DNA of 64,000 bases from Pararheinheimera marina (GTDB lineage: Bacteria; Pseudomonadota; Gammaproteobacteria; Enterobacterales; Alteromonadaceae): assembly GCF_042654345.1 (NCBI RefSeq), contig NZ_JBHSGB010000006.1:372001-436000 (forward strand), given 5' to 3'. How positions within the stretch are numbered: position 1 is the first letter of the stretch; every line of letters starts with the position of its first letter. The translations under genes and the position numbers were made by a program. The notes below the pieces were generated by a model. It ran no database searches and had not been told where the DNA came from. It saw nothing but the letters and a program-made list of their open reading frames with translations. This document shows, one piece after another, positions 35,805 through 45,795 of the stretch.

Positions 35805-36596
35805 TCATTTGCCGACTACCTTGGTGCTCTCGCCTTTCACGTAGTGAACAAATTCTTCCAACTGATCAGCGTGCAAGGCCAAGCGATCTTCTTCTTGTCC
35901 AAGATAAGCCTGTCTAGCTTCAAGCAAGACGGGCTGATACTGGGCCGGTAGGCGCTCCATTGCCCAGTCGGCAGCGACATCCTTCGGCGCGATTTTGCCG
36001 GTTACTGCGCTGTACCAAATACGAGACAACGTAAGCACTACATTTCGCTCATCGCCAGCCCAGTCGGGCTGCGAGTTCCATAGCTTCAAGGTTTCATTTA
36101 GTGCCTCGAATAGATCCTGTTCAGGGACCGGATCAAAGAGTTCCTCCGCCGCTGGACCTACCAAGGCAACGCTATGTTCTCTTGCTTTTGTCAGCAAGAT
36201 AGCCAGATCAATGTCGATCGTGGCTGGCTCGAAGATACCCGCAAGAATGTCATTGCGCTGCCATTCTCCAAATTGCAGTTCTCGCTTAGCTGGATAACGC
36301 CACGGAATGATGTCGTCGTGCACGACAATGGTGACTTCTATAGCGCGGAGAGCCTCACTCTCGCCGGGGAAAGTCGAAACCTCCAGAAGGTCGTTGAGCA
36401 AAGCTCGCCGCGTTGTTTCATTAAGCCTTACAGTCACAGTAACCAGCAAATCAATATCGCTGTATGGCTTCAGGCCGCCATTCACTGCGGAGCCGTACAA
36501 ATGCACGGCCAGCAACGTCGGCTCCAGATGGCGCTCAATGACACTAAGCACCTCTAACAGTTGTGTCGAAATTTCGGCGATCACTGCGTCCCTCAT
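35805..36596 (-). CDS. aadA: Aminoglycoside (3'')(9) nucleotidyltransferase, AadA type
   Basis: Enzyme that adenylylates streptomycin at 3'' and spectinomycin at 9, giving resistance. The 263-aa protein has the nucleotidyltransferase signature LYGSAVNGGLKPYSDIDLLV (about 36-55, with the GS and paired Asp residues) and the conserved HDDIIPWRYPAKRELQFGEW and GPAAEELFDPVPEQDLFEAL. It differs from remembered AadA1 at a minority of positions. The ATG at 36596 follows the cassette boundary GTTAGAC (36606-36600) by 3 nt, as in known aadA cassettes. Its attC lies immediately downstream. There is no integrase or usual cassette promoter nearby, so expression level is uncertain. Confidence 0.96.
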   Translation of the reverse strand: MRDAVIAEISTQLLEVLSVIERHLEPTLLAVHLYGSAVNGGLKPYSDIDLLVTVTVRLNETTRRALLNDLLEVSTFPGESEALRAIEVTIVVHDDIIPWRYPAKRELQFGEWQRNDILAGIFEPATIDIDLAILLTKAREHSVALVGPAAEELFDPVPEQDLFEALNETLKLWNSQPDWAGDERNVVLTLSRIWYSAVTGKIAPKDVAADWAMERLPAQYQPVLLEARQAYLGQEEDRLALHADQLEEFVHYVKGESTKVVGK

Positions 36597-36606
36597 GATG
36601 TCTAAC

Positions 36607-37044
36607 ATATTACTCAAATGCACGGCACTCGCTTTAATTCGTGCGCCACACCCTCTTTCCTGAGTTGTCTTCTTTATTCGTCGCCGTTAACTTATCTGAC
36701 TTCAGTGACTTAAAGCGGACTGTCTCAAACACTGGCACGAGAAATCAGGTTATAACCCGAATAAAAGGCTTAAACAACCAGCTGACACTGAGACGACACA
36801 GCTTTATTTTTGGTCAGACAAAGCAGCTCGCTTTTGGTGAAAACCAATCCATCAGCAAAACAGACGCGGGTAACTGCGTAGTGAGCAATATAAAAGTGAG
36901 CGCGCCAGAAGCGAACGGGCGAACGCAGTAGTTACCGGTGGCTGGGTTGCCTGCCACAGAGGTGGGATGCAGTAGCTGTTTTTCCTGCAACTTAGGGCGA
37001 ACGCAGCAGCTGTTAGTGGTCGAATTGCCTGCCACTTAGGCGGA
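36607..37044. other. Gene-free region with 49-bp direct repeats, right flank of the array
   Basis: About 440 bp with no credible gene. Two imperfect 49-bp direct repeats occupy 36917-36965 and 36995-37043 (each starting GGGCGAACGCAG and containing TTGCCTGCCAC). An inverted repeat spans 36869-36936 (GGTAACTGCG and CGCAGTAGTTACC). If an attI site exists it should abut 36606, but I cannot recognise one, and there is no intI. Confidence 0.5.
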
Positions 37045-37070
37045 TAAAAAAGGGCAGCCGAAGCTGCCCA
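37045..37070 (-). terminator. Rho-independent terminator of aceA
   Basis: Stem GGGCAGC / GCTGCCC with a CGAA-type loop, followed on the minus strand by a T run, about 50 bp after the aceA stop. Confidence 0.85.
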
Positions 37071-37122
37071 AACTGTCAGTGTTTACCGACCACGTTATCA
37101 ACGCTGTGGATGTCCAATCCGC

Positions 37123-38718
37123 TTAGAACTGGTTCATCGTGTTGTCTTTGCCTGCCGCTTTTAAGGCAGCGTCGCCTGAGAAGTACTCTTTGTGGTCGTC
37201 TCCCATATCCGAGCCGGACATATTCTGGTGTTTTACGCAGGCAATGCCCTGGCGGATCTCTTTGCGCTGCACCCCTTCCACATAACCCAGCATACCTGCG
37301 GCACCAAAGTACTCTTTGGCCAGATTGTCGGTCGACAAGGCCGCCGTATGGTAAGTCGGCAGCGTGATCAGGTGGTGGAAAATGCCGGCTTCCCGTGCCG
37401 CATCAGCCTGGAAGGTACGGATACGTTTATCCGCTTCCAGCCCCAGTTCAGTGCCATCGTATTCCACCGCCATCAGTTTGGCTCTGTCATAACCCGCCAC
37501 ATCTTTGCCTTCAGCCTGCCAGGCGTCGAACACCTGCTGGCGGAAGTTTAAGGTCCAGTTAAAGGATGGGCTGTTGTTGTACACCAGCTTGGCGTTTGGC
37601 ACCGCCTCGCGAATACGGTTGACCATTTCGGCGATTTGGCCGATATGTGGTTTTTCGGTTTCAATCCACAATAAGTCGGCGCCGTTTTGCAATGAGGTGA
37701 TACAGTCCAGCACCACACGGTCCACACCAGAGCCGGCTTTAAACTGGAACAAACCGCTGGCTAAACGTTTAGGCTTTAACAGCTTGCCATTGGCTTTTAC
37801 CACTACATCGCCGTTTTGAATATCGTCCGCGCTTTGAATGTAATCACCATCGAGGAAACTGTTGTACTTGTCGCCTAAATCGCCCGGGGTTTTGGTCACG
37901 GCAATTTGTTTGGTCAAACCAGCGCCTAAGGAGTCGGTGCGGGCGACAATAATGCCGTTTTCAATGCCCAGCTCTAAGAAGGCGTAACGCACCGCGTTAA
38001 TTTTGGCCAGGAAGTCGGCGTGAGGCACAGTGACCTTACCGTCCTGGTGACCACATTGTTTTTCGTCCGACACCTGGTTTTCAATTTGAATCGCACAGGC
38101 ACCGGCTTCAATCATCTTCTTCGCCAGTAAATAGGTGGCTTCTTCGTTACCAAAACCAGCGTCGATGTCGGCAATAATGGGCACCACATGGCTTTCGAAA
38201 TTGTCTATTTTCGCCAGCAGTTCTGCCACTTTGCCCTGCTGGTCTGCTGCACGCGCCGCATCCAGCTCACGGAACAGGCCGCCTAATTCACGGGCATCAG
38301 CCTGTTTTAAGAAGGTATACAGCTCTTCGATTAAGGCAGGCACTGCGGTTTTTTCATGCATCGACTGGTCTGGCAATGGGCCAAAGTCTGAACGCAGAGC
38401 GGCAATCATCCAACCCGACAAATACAGGTATTTTCGTTTGGTGCCGCCGAAATGTTTTTTAATCGAGATCAGTTTTTGCTGGCCTATAAAGCCATGCCAG
38501 CAGCCTAACGACTGAGTGTACTGGCTGCTGTCGGCGTCATAAGCCGCCATATCAGCACGCATTACATTGGCGGTATGCTGCGCAATGTCCAGCCCGGTCT
38601 TAAAGCGGTTTTGCAGCTGCATCCGCAACGCGTATTCAGCACTAATCGCATTCCAGCCCGCGCCTTGCCCTTTAACGGTCTGTTCCAGTTGTGCCACTGC
38701 ATCTAAATAAGCTGACAT
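37123..38718 (-). CDS. aceA: Isocitrate lyase, long form
   Basis: First enzyme of the glyoxylate shunt, cleaving isocitrate to succinate and glyoxylate. At 531 aa it belongs to the longer Pseudomonas-type branch. The catalytic motif is KQCGH (220-224, Cys222), with GACAIQIENQ before it and HQDGKVTVP after. VADIDAGFGNEEATYLLAKK-type metal-binding Asp residues precede it. The ATG at 38718 follows AGGGGAT; an upstream ATG at 38778 adds a non-conserved tail. It is divergent from a LysR gene that probably regulates it, and ends in a hairpin terminator. Confidence 0.96.
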   Translation of the reverse strand: MSAYLDAVAQLEQTVKGQGAGWNAISAEYALRMQLQNRFKTGLDIAQHTANVMRADMAAYDADSSQYTQSLGCWHGFIGQQKLISIKKHFGGTKRKYLYLSGWMIAALRSDFGPLPDQSMHEKTAVPALIEELYTFLKQADARELGGLFRELDAARAADQQGKVAELLAKIDNFESHVVPIIADIDAGFGNEEATYLLAKKMIEAGACAIQIENQVSDEKQCGHQDGKVTVPHADFLAKINAVRYAFLELGIENGIIVARTDSLGAGLTKQIAVTKTPGDLGDKYNSFLDGDYIQSADDIQNGDVVVKANGKLLKPKRLASGLFQFKAGSGVDRVVLDCITSLQNGADLLWIETEKPHIGQIAEMVNRIREAVPNAKLVYNNSPSFNWTLNFRQQVFDAWQAEGKDVAGYDRAKLMAVEYDGTELGLEADKRIRTFQADAAREAGIFHHLITLPTYHTAALSTDNLAKEYFGAAGMLGYVEGVQRKEIRQGIACVKHQNMSGSDMGDDHKEYFSGDAALKAAGKDNTMNQF

Positions 38719-38866
38719 GTTGATCCCCTGTGATTGCTGTTCTGTGGTTGCAGCGAAAGTGCTGTTGTTGCAATTCACTATAGGTTTCAGTTTTGAGATT
38801 CATGTAGTTGATTTTTATGATTCCCATCATTCATTATGTGAATATAGCCAGCCTGAGGATCGGATA
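38719..38866. promoter_or_regulatory. aceA-lysR divergent promoter region
   Basis: A 148-bp spacer holding the promoters of aceA and the divergent LysR gene. Such arrangements usually carry the LysR operator (T-N11-A type), but I could not pick one site with confidence. Confidence 0.4.
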
Positions 38867-39802
38867 ATGAATATCAGCAAAATTGACCTGAACTTATTGG
38901 TGTATCTGGACGTGTTATTGCGGGAAAAAAACGTGACCCGCGCCGCCAACCAGCTGAACATTACCCAACCCGCCATGAGCAATGGTTTGAAACGGCTACG
39001 TGACTTATTAAACGACCCTATTCTGGTGCGCACCTCAGACGGTATGGTTCCGACCGAACGCGCCAAAGAGCTGGCGCCTGTGGTGCGCGGCATTTTGCTG
39101 ACGCTGGAAGAAACCCTGCAGCCGAATAAAGAGTTTGAGCCAGAGCACAGCCACAGGGTGTTTCGTATTATGGCCAGTGACTACGCGGCATCCACCCTTA
39201 TTCCGGCGCTGCTGAAAAAGCTGCGGGCCCTGGCCCCCGGCACCTCACTCGACATTATGACGCCGTCGGACGTGACCTTTCATGATGTAGAAAACGGCAA
39301 AGTGGATATGGCTATCAACCGCTTTGACCAGCTGCCGCAATCGTTCCACCAGAAGACCATCTGGCGCGATAGCTTTGCCTGCCTGGTGAACAAACAAAAC
39401 CCGATCGTTAGCCACTTTAACCTCGACAGCTATTTAAAAGGCCAGCATATCTGGGTCAGTAAAACCGGTTTTGGTGTGGGTGTGGGCATGGACCCGGCCG
39501 ATGTGCAAAAGCTGGGCTGGGTGGACGAAGCGCTGGCGAAGTTTGGCAAGCAGCGCAATATCAGCGTCTTTACCCGCAACTACCATGTGGCGATGCATCT
39601 GGCGGTAGAAACCGACCTGATTGCCACCCTGCCGCTGCGTGCGGCGCTCTTGTATCAGAATGACAATACCATGCAAGTGCTGGACCCGCCTTTTCCTATT
39701 CCGTCCATTGAACTAAAGATGATTTGGAGCCCCTTGTTGCACCAGGATGCCAGCCATATCTGGCTGCGGCGGTTAATTGGTGAAGTGGCCGAGGAGTTGT
39801 AA
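38867..39802 (+). CDS. LysR-family transcriptional regulator, probable glyoxylate-shunt regulator
   Basis: A 311-aa regulator. The N-terminal winged helix has the typical DLNLLVYLDVLLREKNVTRA followed by ANQLNITQPAMSNGLKRLRD (about 5-45), and the effector domain spans about 95-300 (RIMASDYAASTLIPALLKKL). I use the ATG at 38867, since the longer frame adds an unrelated N-terminus. It lies divergent to aceA and ends 68 bp from the convergent aceB stop, with a REP-like palindrome between. Control of aceA and perhaps aceB is inferred from position. Confidence 0.9.
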   Translation: MNISKIDLNLLVYLDVLLREKNVTRAANQLNITQPAMSNGLKRLRDLLNDPILVRTSDGMVPTERAKELAPVVRGILLTLEETLQPNKEFEPEHSHRVFRIMASDYAASTLIPALLKKLRALAPGTSLDIMTPSDVTFHDVENGKVDMAINRFDQLPQSFHQKTIWRDSFACLVNKQNPIVSHFNLDSYLKGQHIWVSKTGFGVGVGMDPADVQKLGWVDEALAKFGKQRNISVFTRNYHVAMHLAVETDLIATLPLRAALLYQNDNTMQVLDPPFPIPSIELKMIWSPLLHQDASHIWLRRLIGEVAEEL

Positions 39803-39808
39803 TACAAA

Positions 39809-39860
39809 GGGGTCAGGTCTTGAATTTTGCATTGAGACGCAAAATTCAAGACCTGACCCC
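39809..39860. repeat. REP-like palindrome, copy 3
   Basis: A 52-bp palindrome between two convergent stops (lysR and aceB), 6 and 10 bp from them, so it could terminate transcription from both sides. Confidence 0.92.
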
Positions 39861-39870
39861 AAATAAGGAG

Positions 39871-41463
39871 TTACAGCAGTTCGTAGGCTGGTAAGGTCAA
39901 AAAGTCCACCAGCTCATCTGCGGTGGTAATTTGCAGCAGCAACTGCTGTGCTTTCGCAAAGTTCTGCTCCTGCCATAAAGCTTCCCCCACTTCAGCGCGA
40001 ACCACAGCCGATTCCTGCGCCAGCATCTGGGCAAATAAGGCTTTGGTGACCAACTGGCCATTGCTCAGTGACTTGCCGTGTTTGATCCACTGCCAAATCG
40101 AGGTGCGGCAAATCTCGGCGGTTGCCGCGTCTTCCATTAAGCCGTAAATCGGCACACAGCCTTTGCCGCTGATCCAGGCCGCAATGTACTGCAAAGCCAC
40201 GCGGATATTGGTGCGCATACCAGCTTCGGTGCGTTCGCCTGCTGAAGGCGCCAATAAATCAGCGGCTGTTACCGGCGCATCGTCAGCGCGGCTGACATCC
40301 AGTTGATTGCGTTTGCCGTCGGTCAGGTAACGGTTAAATACCGTATTGGCTGTGGCGGCCAGGCCTGGGTGTGCCACCCAGGTGCCATCGTGGCCGTTGC
40401 TGGCTTCACGCTCTTTGTCGGCTGTTACTTTGGCCAGAATAGCTTCGTTGGCGGCCGGGTCTTTCGCCGGAATAAAGGCCGCCATACCGCCCATCGCCAA
40501 AGCGCCACGCTTGTGGCAGGTTTTGATCAGCAGCCGTGAGTAAGCCGACAGAAACGGCTGGTCCATGGTCACCACCTGACGGTCCGGTAGCACCCGGTCA
40601 GCATGATTTTTTAAGGTTTTGATATAACTGAAGATATAGTCCCAGCGGCCGCAGTTCAGCGCCACAATATGCTCACGCAGTGCATGCAGAATTTCATCCA
40701 TTTCAAATACAGCAGGCAGGGTTTCAATCAGCACAGTGGCACGAATGGTACCGACCGGCTGGTTGAACTTGGCCTGGGTAAAACGGAACACCGCGTCCCA
40801 CCAGGCGGCTTCTTTATGGCTTTGCAGCTTCGGCAGGTAATAATACACGCCCGAGCCATTGGCCAGTCGTGTCTGGTAGTTGTGCAGGAAATACAAGGCG
40901 AAATCGACCAGTGAGCCGGGCACCTGCTCACCGTCCACCAGCAGGTGTTTTTCCCACAAATGCAGGCCACGCACCCGGGCAATCAGCAAGGCCGGGTTGT
41001 CACGCAGCGCATACTGCTTGCCGGATTGCGGGTCGCTGTAGTGAATGGTTCCCAGGTTAGCGTCACGCAGGTTAATTTGGCCTTCAATCACACCAGTCCA
41101 ACTCGGCGCCTGTGAGTCTTCAAAATCCGCCATAAAGACTTTCACATCTGCGTTTAGCGCATTGATGATCATCTTGCGGTCTACCGGACCGGTAATTTCC
41201 ACCCGGCGGTCCTGCAAGTCGGCCGGAATAGCCGCTACAGTCCAATCTCCCTGGCGGATGCTGGCCGTTTCAGGCAGAAAATCTGGCAGCGTACCGCCGT
41301 CAAACTGCTGCTGCCGGCTTTGGCGAGCGGCCAGCAGTGTCTTTAGCTGTGGCCTGAATTCACGGGTCAGTTCAACCAGCAATTGCTGCGCCTCGGGTGT
41401 CAGTATTTGCTCAAAGCCACTGTGCATCGCGCCCAGAATAGTTAAACCTGAAGTGGTGGTCAT
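39871..41463 (-). CDS. aceB: Malate synthase A
   Basis: Second enzyme of the glyoxylate shunt, joining glyoxylate and acetyl-CoA to give malate. The 530-aa length fits isoform A. Conserved segments are MADFEDSQAPSWTGVIEGQ, YYYLPKLQSHKEAAWWDAVF, TIRATVLIETLPAVFEMDEI (catalytic Glu region), NCGRWDYIFSYIKTLKNH, and the C-terminal CVPIYGLMEDAATAEICRTS. It is a single gene on the minus strand, convergent with the LysR gene; aceA is about 1 kb away on the same strand with the regulator between. Confidence 0.97.
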   Translation of the reverse strand: MTTTSGLTILGAMHSGFEQILTPEAQQLLVELTREFRPQLKTLLAARQSRQQQFDGGTLPDFLPETASIRQGDWTVAAIPADLQDRRVEITGPVDRKMIINALNADVKVFMADFEDSQAPSWTGVIEGQINLRDANLGTIHYSDPQSGKQYALRDNPALLIARVRGLHLWEKHLLVDGEQVPGSLVDFALYFLHNYQTRLANGSGVYYYLPKLQSHKEAAWWDAVFRFTQAKFNQPVGTIRATVLIETLPAVFEMDEILHALREHIVALNCGRWDYIFSYIKTLKNHADRVLPDRQVVTMDQPFLSAYSRLLIKTCHKRGALAMGGMAAFIPAKDPAANEAILAKVTADKEREASNGHDGTWVAHPGLAATANTVFNRYLTDGKRNQLDVSRADDAPVTAADLLAPSAGERTEAGMRTNIRVALQYIAAWISGKGCVPIYGLMEDAATAEICRTSIWQWIKHGKSLSNGQLVTKALFAQMLAQESAVVRAEVGEALWQEQNFAKAQQLLLQITTADELVDFLTLPAYELL

Positions 41464-41671
41464 CTGTTGATCCTTGCCTTTCTCTTTGTAGGGTGACCTC
41501 CACTATATGTGAGCCGCCTCATTTCAGCCATTAATAGCAGCAATGCCAGACATTCACCTGACTTATACAGGTTAGAGCAAAAACACTAATTCATTGGCAT
41601 AACCCCTGCATAGTTCAGTCTAGTAGGCACCTCAGAGTGTCTGTTTAGTCAAATTTTTGTCGGAGGTCGTT

Positions 41672-42286
41672 ATGGAATTGGTTTTATTGTTACTGGTGGT
41701 ATTAGTGGTGGCGGCAGCGTTGCTGGCAAGCCGCTTTATGCAGCACGGTAACCCCTTTCCGGTCAGCAGAAAAGCCACCTTATTTACTCAGGTTGAGCGC
41801 AACTTTATGTTGCTGCTGGAGCAAGCGGTAAACGGCGAATACAAAATTATGAACAGAGTCAAAATGCTCGACCTGCTCGATTTCAAACAAAACACCGACA
41901 GCAAGTCACGCCGCGCTGCCATGCTGAAAATGAATGCCAAGTACCTGGACTTTGTGTTGTGCGATCCAAAAGACATGACCATTGTCGCAGTAATTGATCT
42001 GGTGAATAACAACAGCAAAGATGGTCACAAAGCGGCGCCGGACTGGTTTGTCAGCGGTGCATTGGAAGCGGCGGGTTTGCCGTATATCCGGATGAAAGTG
42101 CGTACCGATTACAGCCTGGCCGATATCCAAGCTGGCCTGGCCGCCAAAATTGGTAAAAACCTGCCAAAGCCAGACCCATTATTAAAAGGCCACGTAAAAA
42201 AGGGCCCAACGCGTCCGGTGCGGCCGCTAACACCAGTGCTGTCGCCTAATCAGATCAAGGCGCAGTCTACTGCGTTAATTCATTAA
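41672..42286 (+). CDS. DUF2726-family membrane-anchored protein
   Basis: A 204-aa protein with one N-terminal helix (about 2-22), then a DUF2726 domain (about 30-165; ATLFTQVERNFMLLLEQAV, LDFVLCDPKDMTIVAVIDL, AGLPYIRMKVRTDYSLADI). That domain resembles restriction-endonuclease-like folds (the D ... VIDL arrangement), but its activity is unproven. GGAGGT before the ATG at 41672 decides the start. A terminator follows. Confidence 0.85.
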   Translation: MELVLLLLVVLVVAAALLASRFMQHGNPFPVSRKATLFTQVERNFMLLLEQAVNGEYKIMNRVKMLDLLDFKQNTDSKSRRAAMLKMNAKYLDFVLCDPKDMTIVAVIDLVNNNSKDGHKAAPDWFVSGALEAAGLPYIRMKVRTDYSLADIQAGLAAKIGKNLPKPDPLLKGHVKKGPTRPVRPLTPVLSPNQIKAQSTALIH

Positions 42287-42305
42287 TCATCAATTAGTTA
42301 CAGAA

Positions 42306-42331
42306 GAGGCCACCTGCGGGTGGCTTTTTTA
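42306..42331 (+). terminator. Rho-independent terminator of the DUF2726 gene
   Basis: Stem GCCACC / GGTGGC with a short loop and a run of T, about 20 bp after the stop. Confidence 0.88.
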
Positions 42332-42433
42332 TTGGCGCTTTCGGTGAGCCTTTCAGCAAAAATTACAAATTTTTACTTCAGCTGCAGGGCTTGCTGTCGA
42401 TAAAGTTAAAGGATAAATGGCATGGGAGTAAAC

Positions 42434-42631
42434 ATGACAACATCCATAAGCGGAGCCCCTGGCTTAAGCGAAGGCTATGAAGTGCTGAGCGCCAGTCTGG
42501 CTAAAAAGCAACAAGTTGCCGATGGCCGTGCGGCCCTCGAACTGTTGCAAAGTGCAGCCATGCCGGTGGCACAGCTGCAAAGCCCAAGTCCGGTGGGCAA
42601 CCTGGGTCAGAATATTGACATCAGAGTGTAG
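42434..42631 (+). CDS. Small YjfB-like protein
   Basis: A 65-aa protein ending in LGQNIDIRV, the conserved C-terminus of small YjfB-like proteins annotated as putative motility proteins. The middle (ALELLQSAAMPVAQLQ) is also typical. The ATG at 42434 has GGGAG 5 nt upstream; an ATG at 42422 with AAGGA is a real alternative. Its role is not established. A terminator shared with the convergent fructokinase follows. Confidence 0.6.
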   Translation: MTTSISGAPGLSEGYEVLSASLAKKQQVADGRAALELLQSAAMPVAQLQSPSPVGNLGQNIDIRV

Positions 42632-42647
42632 GCTTTGGTCTGCAACC

Positions 42648-42675
42648 AAAGGGCTGACCTTGTCAGCCCTTTTCT
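42648..42675. terminator. Bidirectional rho-independent terminator
   Basis: Stem AAAGGGCTGAC / GTCAGCCCTTT with a 3-nt loop, between the convergent YjfB-like and fructokinase genes. Confidence 0.9.
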
Positions 42676-42703
42676 TTTGTCCTGCAACCGCAAGTGTACA
42701 GGC

Positions 42704-43669
42704 TTAGCCATGCTGTGCATTCAGCCAGGCCTGCCGGTCCGGCAAGGCGGCAAAAGCACCAAACGCCATACAGGTGAGCGAGCCCGCCCGTATGGCGCCC
42801 TGCACCAGTTGCTGCTGCCAGCTGAGCGACTGCAGCGCATTGTCAAATGTCTGGCCTTGTTCAATCGCTTCGGCCAGCTGAAACAACCAGGCCCCGACAA
42901 AAGCATCGCCCGCTGCTGTAGTATCTTTTACCTGCACAGGTGCAACCTGCAGGGTAAAGTGGCCGGCCCGGCTGTAACTCTTCACTTCTGCCGCCCCAGC
43001 CGTCACCAGCAGCCACCGGGCCTGGCCAGCAAGCAACTGCTCAATCCAGTCCTGGTCTGACTGTTCGTCAGCCAGATAACGCAGCTCATCGTCCCCCAGC
43101 TTGATCAAATCCGCTTGCTGCACCAGCTGTCGCACCAAAGCACGGTCAGCCTGGCCTGAAGCCCACAGGTTATGTCGCAGGTTTGCATCCACACTAATCA
43201 GCCAGCCGTTTTGCCTGGCCGCGGCAATCAGCGAAAAACTGGTGTCGGCAATAGCCGCTGTAGTCAGGCTGTTGGAGCATAGATGCAAGATGCCGGGCTG
43301 CTTCCAGAATTGCTGTGGGCAATGCTCTGCCTGGTACAACAAATCAGCGGCGGGTGGCCGGTAAAACGAGAAACTGCGATCACCCTGCTGATCCAGGGCC
43401 ACGAAAGCCAAAGCGGTTTTTGCCTCGCTGGTAAAGCGAACCTGCTGACAATCAACCCCGTAGTGCAACAATTGCTGATGCAGGAACTCGCCAAATAAAT
43501 CCTGCCCCAACATGCCCATAAAATGGCTATCGCCGCCCAGCCGCGCCACCGCGACCGCCACATTGGCAGGTGCACCTCCGGCGTAACGGCGGAATACATC
43601 CGGCTGCCCGGGGTCTTGTAGAAAGTCGATTAAGACCTCACCAAAGCAACAAACGGGAACAGTTGGCAT
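42704..43669 (-). CDS. PfkB-family sugar kinase, probable fructokinase
   Basis: A 321-aa ribokinase-fold kinase. The N-terminal GEVLIDFLQDPGQPDVFRRY and GGAPANVAVAVARLGGDSHF match fructokinases. The C-terminal KDTTAAGDAFVGAWLF holds the catalytic Asp (GD) in the PfkB signature. The ATG at 43669 has GAGGTGC 7 nt upstream. It is divergent from amylosucrase, which releases fructose from sucrose, so fructose 6-phosphorylation is the likely job; that assignment is by context plus family. Confidence 0.88.
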   Translation of the reverse strand: MPTVPVCCFGEVLIDFLQDPGQPDVFRRYAGGAPANVAVAVARLGGDSHFMGMLGQDLFGEFLHQQLLHYGVDCQQVRFTSEAKTALAFVALDQQGDRSFSFYRPPAADLLYQAEHCPQQFWKQPGILHLCSNSLTTAAIADTSFSLIAAARQNGWLISVDANLRHNLWASGQADRALVRQLVQQADLIKLGDDELRYLADEQSDQDWIEQLLAGQARWLLVTAGAAEVKSYSRAGHFTLQVAPVQVKDTTAAGDAFVGAWLFQLAEAIEQGQTFDNALQSLSWQQQLVQGAIRAGSLTCMAFGAFAALPDRQAWLNAQHG

Positions 43670-43699
43670 GGCATGCACCTCGGATAAACATGAAATAAT

Positions 43700-43713
43700 C
43701 TTAATCGTTTAAG
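43700..43713. promoter_or_regulatory. 14-bp palindrome CTTAATCGTTTAAG, probable LacI-type operator
   Basis: A perfect palindrome with a central CG, typical of LacI-family operators. It lies in the divergent promoter region of the fructokinase and amylosucrase genes. The same site recurs at 63883-63896 before the last gene of the window. A related half-palindrome lies at about 43791-43813. Confidence 0.65.
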
Positions 43714-43834
43714 CCAGCTTAGCTTTATCTGCTTTGTGCGTAAATTCATTGCAGAAAAAATTTTTGTTTCAGCCACAGAAATTCTTGCAAAAACGATTCA
43801 GATCACGTTTTATTAGCGGGCAGATCCTTGCTCA

Positions 43835-45778
<1,944 letters not shown>

Positions 45779-45795
45779 CAGTCACTCTAAGTGCA

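Noticed and set aside
36641..36931. 96-codon plus frame right of aadA, considered as an integrase remnant
   Set aside because: It shows no tyrosine-recombinase motifs and no recognisable domain.
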